Shown: in pieces, positions 55,469-64,000 of the stretch
Position numbering within the stretch: position 1 is the stretch's first letter
How the letters are laid out: each line of letters starts with the position of its first letter
Assembly: GCF_964340395.1 (NCBI RefSeq)
Contig: NC_135559.1
Span: 15,952,531 to 16,016,530 of the forward strand
Length of the DNA: 64,000 nt
From: Glandiceps talaboti
Taxonomy: Eukaryota > Hemichordata > Enteropneusta > Spengelidae
Reading direction: 5' to 3'
Position numbers and translations under genes: made by a program
Notes under the pieces: model-generated
Database searches by the model: none
What the model saw: the letters and a program-made list of their open reading frames with translations, nothing else
Told to the model about the DNA's origin: nothing

Positions 55469-56449
55469 GTGTCTGTGTATGTGTCTGTATCACTCCTGTC
55501 TTTCTCCCTGTGTCTGTATGTCTATCTACCACGCCTTCAATGTTAACAGCTTCTGCATTTATTACTGGGATGTGAAAGTTGATAAAATTTACTTCTAATG
55601 TGAGATACATATACATTGCTGGGTTTTCGGTAGTCATGATATTTGGTGTATGTCTCAGTAAACAGGTTCACAAGGTTAGAACGTCCTGTTTACCATCATG
55701 TTTTTTACATTACATCATGTTTTTTTACATTGCATCGACTGTAGTGGTGACCACTATATGGTTGTCGTGGTTTACACCATATAGAAACGTGCCAGTAGTA
55801 TCAAGGAAAAATTGGGAAAATAATGGCAATTTTTTTACTCATATTTAGAAAACAGCAGAACCAGAGACGCATTGTCGTGACGTAGAACACAGACAAGTAA
55901 GAAACTTGTCTGTGCGTAGAACGACCAGAGTATATATTCCACATTTGTTGTTCAACTTGGTTCGTGCATGGTATAATGATCAGTGAGTGGTATAAGACAA
56001 TGTGTTTATGGCTATAAGAGACTGCCTACAACACATCTCTTTACCCTATTCGGGGATGAAAGTGAACAGCCAAGGGAAATCAAACAATTTTATTTAACTT
56101 TTATTTGGGTATGAATGACAAGTAGTGATCACAATGGACAATTTGCAGTAGATTTGAAATACTATATTTGGGCATATGTAGCAGATAACAATCACAATCA
56201 CAATCTCGGTAGAAAACCGTATCAAGCAAATTAAATGTAGTTTAATTATCAAAGGTTTGACACTGTAACTTTGATTACACCTAAAACAAGGAGTGTTTGC
56301 CAGAACACTATAATTCACATATGCGTAGATGATCAACGCTGATAATCTTTTTTTTCTTCATATTTAGGTTGTTTTACTTGAGTTGATAGATGACATCACG
56401 TTTACTGATTAACCCATGATGACTGTTATTGAGAGGAGTCTAAAAAACT

Positions 56450-56805
56450 GAATGAACATAAACAACTCTTTAATAACAATCCAACACTGTTGAACTCAGC
56501 AATAAAAATTATTCTTTATCTCGCAAGTAAAGCAATAGCCTGTTTGCATCATGATCTGTGTTTGCTTCGCTCTCTCAAGCTTGTGAAGCAAAGTCACGGA
56601 TCAGGATGTAAACAGGCTATGAATGAACGTAAACAAAACTCTCTTCAACAACAATCCGACACTATTGAGATCAGCAGTAAAATTACTCTATCTCGCAAGT
56701 GAAACAATTGCTTGCACCGTGATCTGTGTATTTGCTTCGCTGTCTCTAACCAGGGACGTATACGTCTCTGCAAACAAGGCCACAGATCAGTATGTAAATG
56801 AGTTA
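56450..56805. repeat. Tandem pair of hairpin-containing units
   Basis: Two related units of about 170-185 bp (56450-56618 and 56619-56805) begin GAATGAAC and share TATCTCGCAAGT. Each holds an inverted repeat: in the first, AGCCTGTTTGCATCATGATC pairs with GATCAGGATGTAAACAGGCT. The second is more diverged. Confidence 0.75.
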
Positions 56806-56916
56806 GTAAAAAAACAACCCGCTAAATCATGATTGGCTCGATCATTACATGTATATGTCATGTACAGTCTTTTGGCAAATGCTGCCTGTTTTAGTTGTAA
56901 CATTGCTGACAATGAG

Positions 56917-57031
56917 TAGTCTAGTCCTTTTACCTTTCAACATTTTCTACAATCACTATCCTCTCCATGTCAAACTGTCACATTTTATGGTGGAGAGGAT
57001 CACAGTGATTGTAATGTGTAGAAGAAACTAG
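56917..57031. repeat. Foldback element
   Basis: Arms containing TCTACAATCACTATCCTCTC and GAGAGGATCACAGTGATTGT lie about 40 bp apart, with CTAGTC and GACTAG-like sequence further out. Possibly a small MITE. Confidence 0.65.
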
Positions 57032-58391
57032 ACAAGGCAAAGACATATATCTGACTTTATCATTCCGTAGATACTTTCACAAAAACTGATTCAAGTACAT
57101 AATATTGTACCAAGCATGTAACCTATCATATACATCATATGTACATACAAGTAGATAAACCCAAATAAAAAAATAGTGTTTCCAATAACCAGACCTATTA
57201 TAGTTTAAGCCCCTGGCATTAAACATTTCTTTGGCATGCAAAAAGGTAAAATGGTAACAATTTACTTCTGTTTCCAGGTACCCTTCATGCCTTTGCCTCA
57301 TCTGTGGTAACCTTTAAAAAAAATCATATTCCAGAGAGAAACATTGTCTTATTAGACTATAACAGTACATACTGCATAACGTGTTCATCTACTTAAGTTA
57401 TCATTGTCTTCATTTACTTCTTTTACACCTCATCAAACTCTCTCGGAGGTATGACTGACGAGTATCTTAGCTTGGGGGGGGGGGGGGGGTTTGAAGTATT
57501 TTAAAAAAAATACAAAGTAAAATTAAATAAAATTCCAACATACCAACCCTATTTTTCTGAAGTCATGTTATCGGAAACAAATTCTTTTTTATTTCATTTT
57601 GCCTAATTATGACTACATAATAAACTGTATTAAAATTTTACTATTTCAAAATGTAGATGTAATGGTTAAATGAAAACAAGGCAGTTTTACAACACAAAGT
57701 TGATACATGAAACAAATATACAAATGTTTACATCACAAAATTTGTAATCTTCAAGACTTCATGCTATCCTAGTTAAGGATTCTTTCATCAAACAGAACTT
57801 ACATCATTGTATTCCAATTCTGTTCGTTCTTCCACCCTTCTGTTGATATGGCTACTTGTTTGATTTTCCAGGCAAAGTTATTCTTGATCAGAGCATAACA
57901 TAAACGTTTACTGGCCTTTTGATGAAAAATGACTTGTCAAATAAAACTTAAAGGGGAACAGAGTTCCAGAAAATAGAGGCATTAAAATATTTTTTCATAA
58001 ACTATGTGTTAAGGATAGTGATTTCATGATTTTACATCACCTATAATTACTTGCTATTTCAGAAAACATCAAGTTGATCTTGTGCTTTTATAGGGCATTT
58101 TTGCATGCTGTGGGCCACAATGCCTCATGGTAGTCAGCGCAAATTATTCATGGAGGAACAATGAATATTCATGAGAGATGTTTTAACTGAACTAATAAGC
58201 ACTTAGGCTTGACATTCCATAGAACAACAATAACATAACTTTTGTATTATTGTGTCATGAGTATTTTCTGGCTGTACTACAAAAAAATATTGAAGAATAA
58301 TACTGGTATACCTGCACAAGATTAATGTATGAAGAACTGAGGAAAAAATTGATGATTTTTGAAAATTTTAATTCATATTCTGGGGAACTGC

Positions 58392-58425
<34 letters not shown>

Positions 58426-58887
58426 TAAATGTACTCTGTCAATACAAATACCAACCAGGATACAACTCCTGTATTTTCTGTTTGAACACACACAACTTGG
58501 CTTACACAGGGTATAATTATAATACCTACAAACTATTGAAATTGCTGGTTTTATATACAAGCTGTACTTTTATCAAGACTTATCCTAGTGTTGAGATATT
58601 TCAGTCAAATATTACACAAAATGTCACAATAAGTTACTCGTTTCATAAAAAAAAAATATTCAAGACATACCAAACTCTCTTATAAAACATCACTCTCACC
58701 ATTTACTACCTCATCTTAGACATACCACATCAAACTTCATTGAACTGCTTAAGATGAAAAACTGAATTTTTCTTATACAAATAAAATTATGCTTCTTCCG
58801 AAACATCACTCTCGCTCAACACTGTTTACAATCTTTTATGTAAGATGGCATACTATCTACTGTTAGACTTTTTGTTTACACACCTTT

Positions 58888-59162
58888 CTGAAAACAGGCC
58901 CTTTCTGGAAGATTGCGCCCTCTAGTGTTATACAAGCAGAATTTTTGTCAAGCAGACTTTTTCATTGAAAACTGAACCCTCTAGCATTTTATATGAAGAA
59001 TGTTTTTTTTTAAACAGACCTTTCCTTGAAGATTGCGCCCTCTAGTGTTGTACAATCAGTGTTTGTTAAACAGACCTTTCAAGAAGATTGTACCATCTGG
59101 TGTTGTACATGCAGTGTTTGTTAAACAGACCTTTCCAGAAGATTGCGCCCTCTAGTGTTTTC
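58888..59162. repeat. Minisatellite, about 54-60 bp unit
   Basis: Five irregular units, each with GATTGCGCCCTCTAGTGTT or a variant and AAACAGACCTTTCC. Boundaries are approximate. Confidence 0.8.
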
Positions 59163-61842
59163 TTTTCTATATATTAAAATGACTACACAGCTAGAATTGT
59201 GCTCAACACTAACTACTACATACTGTAAGTAAAAATGTGAAAAAAATGAAACAGTAAATTGTATTTCATATATATGCCATGACATTGATCAATTACTAAT
59301 AAATAACCTAAGACACAGCAATGCAACAGAGGAAGCTACTTGTTTGAAATATCTACATCTACGTAAAAACAAAACATTTATAAAAATAAAAAAAAGAAAT
59401 AACATTATCTTGTCCTGATTCAAATCAATATACTTATATTATCTATCTAAAAGTTTTAAATCAACATCTTTACTAAAATTCAATCACAGCTGTCCCCGAT
59501 TCAATTAAATTTGTTTATTTTTCTGTTTCAAAGAACTTCAGTGTTTTTTTTCTACTGTGGTTATTTACATGTACTGCCATCATCTACATGTTAACAAATA
59601 AGCACCATTTTATATTCACAGCAAAGCACCTAACGACAACATCTTTAAAAATCTACAAAAGTTAAGAAGAGATAATAAAACAAGACTTTTCTGTGTTTTA
59701 CGTTATATAATATGATAATGTTAGCATTGTCAGATACTCATCAATGTATATAGACTTCAAATATTTTTATCATCTATTATTAGTTGTTCTGTGTGATGTA
59801 TAACCTTTGATTTTGCTTGCACTGATGTTTTGCTTGGTATGTTCAAGTTTTCCTCTTTTATCACCACCCTAACATCTTACCCGTTCTCATTACTGATACG
59901 GGTATGATTAGTTACATGTACAATGATATATAGCCAATTACAACCAATGAACAACACTAAGATGGACATTCATTGGTTCAATAGAGCATTTGAGACATGA
60001 ACTGCAGTAAGATGTATATTCATTGGTTCAATAGAGCAACTACAACAGTCTCTTTTGAGCCATATACGATGGAGAGAGACATCCAACATCTATGTTTGAT
60101 CATTACTCAGCTGTAATGAGAATGGTCAGATAATAGAGGCAGTGACCAAGACTGAACTGCGAACCCATAATACAAACGGCAATTACAGAACAAATGACTG
60201 GCCAGTATATTGGATTTAAATCACTTTTGGTAAACTGTTAATAGCTGTGATTATAAGAAATTAAAATTTCAGAACTGCAAATAAATGAAAGATCTGACAT
60301 TGTGAGCATTTCCTTAGTTACTCAATATGCATGTGTACCAGTTTAGTAAGAGATGATAGGAGAGCCAACAATGATGAATTTTATAGTCCTAACTATAACT
60401 TAGTTTCATCTAAATTGTATGTCTTTCTGGAGACTTTGCATCAACCTTCATCAAATCATGAAAAACATACCACATAAGTTTGGACACAGAACAAAATGAT
60501 GTTAATGATATCAACAGGTTAGTAGTAGTTACATGTGTATGTCAGGTTGTACAATGCACTGTTATACCGCACTAGCTGCAATTGGACCATGTTTGGAAAC
60601 TATTTTGTTATATATAATGACTTACTTCTCAATATTTTATACCAAGGGTAAACAGGTAAAACAGGTCAACTTGTGTGTCATGAATTTGTATTTTACAGTA
60701 CCGATCCTAAAATCAATGTCTCCACCGACCAGAACAAGTTGAACATGTACATAAAACATAACCATTCATGAAAGTGAAATAATAGAGGCGATCTCTGTCA
60801 GTAACAGTGCATGACCTACCTTGTGCTATGATAATGAATAACTAATGAGCACTACCATATTAGGTGTTGAAGCAAATCAAACTAACATGGCATCAGATTC
60901 AAAACCAATTTTTGTTCAATATTCACTAATTTAACCTACGTATAAAATCAACCATTAATTAAAAGGTACAGTGGAGGTTTTTTTTATATAAATAACAACA
61001 ATATTTAGCAAATATTATCTTTAGTTGCTTGATGAAAAAAAAATGTCCCAGTTGCAGTCAGTGCAGGTTTAGCAGTATGGAAAAAATGACATAAAATAAG
61101 TTCCTTAAACAAGATGCTTAAAATTTGAAATTCCTCTCATATTTTCAAAGTTCAAAATGATTTTAGCATTTTAAATACATTCAAAGAGTCTACAAGATGC
61201 AATTTTCCAACTGTCACTCACAAAACTTTTAGCACACAATGTTAAATAAAAGACAAAGTTAAAGATAAAGTTTTGGAAATTTCAACTACTTTAAAGTATG
61301 CCATACAAAATACAGCAGTGCGTATATAGCGCCCTCTAACAACAAAGATGAATATTGGATTAATGTCAAAATTACGTTACTGAAGGGACATGGACATAAT
61401 CTGGACAAAATCTGTGTAACTTTTGTTTAATCAATGAGAAATCATGAATCAAAAGTAGTTCATGCAAATGAGTAAATGCCCAGACTGCTACAATGATGCA
61501 AAAAGTGTAGCATCCTGAGCTGACAAATGTACTATATTTGGACATTACATAACTGCCCCCAACAAACACCAACTTATTATTGGACTGAATTAAAGATTGA
61601 TTAACAAGGACATGACGTTAATGACTGCTTGGATGGCTTCAGTTGAATTTGAAATTTCATCTCAGGACCTCATTGTGCTAGACGTAAATAGAGATCTTGC
61701 AAGTCAATGACATAGATAGCGCTAGACTAAAACTTCATCTACGTTGTTGGAGAGTGAATATACTTTTCAGTTATCTTTTAAATTATGTTCATACCATACT
61801 TGCACAACATTCAACATACACAAAATGACTCGGCATAAAATG
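59163..61842. other. AT-rich DNA downstream of the zinc-finger gene
   Basis: No gene is supported. Part of it may be 3' UTR of the minus-strand zinc-finger gene. A short direct repeat (TTCATTGGTTCAATAGAGCA) occurs at about 59969 and 60020. Confidence 0.5.
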
Positions 61843-63277
61843 TTACTCTGTCGGAGAAACGACAGAATCAAGGGAAACTACTTTTTCCTCTTGATCTTTG
61901 CTAGCATCTACTATCAGTGTATTCTGGCCGTTCTGTGAATCAGCTTCTTCCGGTGTTGGAATATCCGTACCAAATTCCTTCTTCTTGAGTGCAGTAGCAT
62001 GTTTCTTACTAGAAATGTGTTGGTCATACTGACTCTCAGAGTTCAGAGACAAATTGCACAAACAACAGTAGTAGGCGTTTTTGGAATAAACTGGCGCTTG
62101 GTTTCGTAACCGTTTTGCGTGGTTTTTACCCTCGTAATGCGATTTCGCATGCACCACTGACGTAAAGGATATGTTACACAGTTGGCAGTACTCGTAGGAA
62201 TTTGATTCTGTGCCGCCGGCATTGGTATCAGTCGTTTCTGAAGCCTGAAAGAATGGATAGTAAAAGGTAAGAAACTTCTTGAAGAAAATCTGGCCACTCA
62301 CAGCAGAAACACTACAGTAGCCACAAATAACGAACTGTATATACCGAGCACACTCACACAGTTATACAAGAATTCATTTGAATGTGTAGACCCAATGCTA
62401 TGGAACTCCTCACCATTTGATGTACGTAACTGGTGCAGTGCTAGTAAATGTGAAACAGCATACAGTATGCTCATTACTGGAAACACTTATAGTATAGTAT
62501 ATAGTATATATCTTCTTTATTACTTTCTTATTAAATTTTACATTTGTAGACAAAATAAAATAATACATGTTTTGAGGTAGGTAAAAGGAGACCAGAAAAA
62601 TAGCTACTTGCTAATCAAGTCTGTCTCCTTAGACACTGTACATAAAATTTATAAATAAATACATGATAAAGTATAAAGAGGGCAGTGAATATAACTGTAC
62701 ACTACACTACACTACACTACACTACACTACACTGCACTACACTACACTACACTGCACTGCACTGCACTGCACTACACTACACTACACTACACTACACTAC
62801 ACTACACTACACTAAACTACAACTGTATATATTTGTATGCAAATGTTCCCTTTCACAATTGTGTGGTATATTTTCTTTCTTTGTTTTGTGGGTTGTGCTT
62901 TGTGCTAGCCTTTGGTATGCTTGCATATTTTGACTTCCAAATAATTGGAAGATTTTGTATTTCAGGCTAAATTATCTCAAAAAGAAATAAAGTTACTAAT
63001 ACCATCAATAATCCTATATTTACCTGTGTAGTTGTAGGAGGCTGGGACAATGTTGGCATCTTGGCCGATAAACTCCTCTGTGCTATATATTGTCGGATTT
63101 TCTTCTGGTGATTCTTGCCTTGGTAATGAGCTTGGGCTTGAGGTGGTGAATTCAGCATAATATCACAGAGTTTACAGTTGAGTGGTTCCATCAATTCTTG
63201 AGGGATTTCTACAACTGGTTCATCTGAGTCAGCTTTACGTTTTATACCAGCAATTACACTTGTACCAGCTTTGTAAC
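61843..63277 (-). CDS. ZNF346/ZNF385-like zinc-finger protein, last two coding exons (partial)
   Basis: Two minus-strand exons: 63277-63024 and 62244-61843 (stop TAA at 61845-61843). They join at phase 0 (TTTQ then ASETTD) with GT-AG borders. They encode three U1-type C2H2 fingers: CKLCDIMLNS...HYQGKNH, CQLCNISFTS...HYEGKNH and CCLCNLSLNS...HISSKKH. Each has the long His-x5-His spacing of double-stranded-RNA-binding fingers in ZNF346 (JAZ), ZNF385 and ZMAT proteins. A basic IKRKAD motif near the start of the first exon may be a nuclear signal. The likely role is nuclear dsRNA or structured-RNA binding. The 5' exons lie beyond the window, since the first exon here starts inside a codon. Confidence 0.85.
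62697..62822. repeat. (ACTAC/ACTGC)n pentanucleotide repeat
   Basis: About 125 bp of five-base units inside the intron of the zinc-finger gene. Confidence 0.95.
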
Positions 63278-64000
63278 CTAAAGTATCAACATAAACAAAG
63301 CAGAATTTTCTCACCCAGGTGCATCATGAAAATAACAGTCGTTTGATTTCTTCCTCGATATCATGGCTTCTGCTCCATGTTACACATAATGTATTACTGT
63401 ACCACAGGTACATGTGCATGAGAAAAGTCAACCTTCTTTATCAATTTCGACCCTATAACATGAGGCAAAATGCTTAATTATGGTTAATGAGAATAAGTCA
63501 ACCTTCTTGTTCTATTTTGACTCTCTAGCATGAGGTAAAATGCTATTACAGGTACTGAGAATAAGTCAACCTTCTTGTTCTATTTTGACCCTCTAGCATG
63601 AGGTAAAATGCTATTACAGGTACTGAGAATAAGTCAACCTTCTTGTTCTATTTTGACCCTCTAGCATGAGGTAAAATGCTATTACAGGTACTGAGAATAA
63701 GTCAATCTTCTTCTATTTTGACCCTCTAGCATGAGGTAAAATGCTTAATTATGGGTTATGAGAATAACATTTCATGGGTCAAAATGATGAAAACTGTGTT
63801 TTCTTGTGAGTCACAACATGATAGTAAAAGATGCATGCAGGGGAACACAAAATTTTGGTGGATGGGTCAAATGGTGTGTGTCAGTGGCACATCAAATTGG
63901 CTTAGAAGGCACAATGTATTAGTTGGTTATACCCTTTTTCAGAAATACAATTTTGAAACATTTTTTCATTATAACTTTTCTGTTGATGACATACATACAT
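63278..64000. other. Intron or upstream of the zinc-finger gene
   Basis: No exon is recognised. It contains the 68-bp minisatellite at 63426-63765. Confidence 0.5.
63426..63765. repeat. 68-bp minisatellite
   Basis: Five units with period 70, 68, 68, 68, starting at AGTCAACC (63426, 63496, 63564, 63632, 63700). Each contains TTTTGACCCTCTAGCATGAG or a close variant. The central three are almost identical. Confidence 0.9.

Larger units (their letters stand above)
55469..58887. other. Repeat-rich intergenic DNA
   Basis: No gene can be supported; open frames are short and of biased composition. Contents include a tandem pair of hairpin-bearing units at 56450-56805, a foldback at 56917-57031, a G-run at 57475-57489 and a (CAA)n run at 58390-58423. 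Confidence 0.6.

Noticed and set aside
57077-57301. A 74-residue minus-strand frame with some resemblance to LINE text (FNARGLNYN)
   Set aside because: Too short and lacking any further motif; chance or a remnant that cannot be supported.
63426-63765. Regular 68-bp repeats as a possible array with spacers
   Set aside because: The whole unit repeats without variable spacers, so it is a minisatellite.

Overview
The window is nuclear DNA of an AT-rich animal genome, most likely a marine invertebrate. The evidence is spliced genes with GT-AG introns, lineage-expanded TRIM-NHL genes, a Crypton-type recombinase, an APE-type LINE with a 2A peptide, many microsatellites and foldback elements. The species cannot be named from the sequence; an invertebrate deuterostome or a lophotrochozoan fits, with low confidence.

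Layout. 0.5-2.1 kb: an uninterrupted Crypton/DUF3504 tyrosine-recombinase ORF, followed by foldback elements. About 3.0-27.0 kb is one copy (block 1) and about 27.6-45.1 kb a second copy (block 2) of a cassette with the order TRIM-NHL type 1, signal-peptide kinase-like gene, TRIM-NHL type 2, all on the plus strand. Block 1 holds TRIM-A (4652-11801, broken), K1 (15242-19877) and TRIM-B (22743-24938). Block 2 holds TRIM-C (29594-31789), K2 (35481-39697) and TRIM-D (40738-42933). About 45.1-54.9 kb is a partial third block with TRIM-E (45929-48157, intact) and TRIM-F (51774 to about 53335, RING-less and decayed), with no kinase between them. 55-61.8 kb is repeat-rich and shows no gene I can support. 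61.8-63.3 kb holds the last two coding exons, minus strand, of a ZNF346/ZNF385-like protein with U1-type C2H2 fingers.

A 4944-bp LINE (5894-10837, minus strand) sits inside TRIM-A with a perfect 12-bp target-site duplication. The matching unduplicated site is intact in TRIM-C, so the insertion is younger than the block duplication. Its ORF1 carries a canonical 2A motif, and its ORF2 carries a complete APE endonuclease and reverse transcriptase with one single-base frameshift.

The most novel object is the duplicated kinase-like gene. Nine exons (eight in K2) join with consistent splice phases into a protein of 490 (K1) or 471 (K2) residues. Its order is a hydrophobic signal peptide, short DTP-containing exon modules, a strongly cationic amphipathic segment resembling a helical antimicrobial peptide, an acidic Asn/Asp-rich linker, and a protein-kinase fold with HND and DFS in place of HRD and DFG. 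Between K1 and K2 the cationic and linker exons have accumulated mostly amino-acid-changing differences, while the kinase exons are nearly frozen. Together with the expanded TRIM-NHL E3 ligases, which differ mainly in a patch of the NHL propeller, the locus looks like a birth-and-death cassette of recognition or innate-immunity type. That role is inference.
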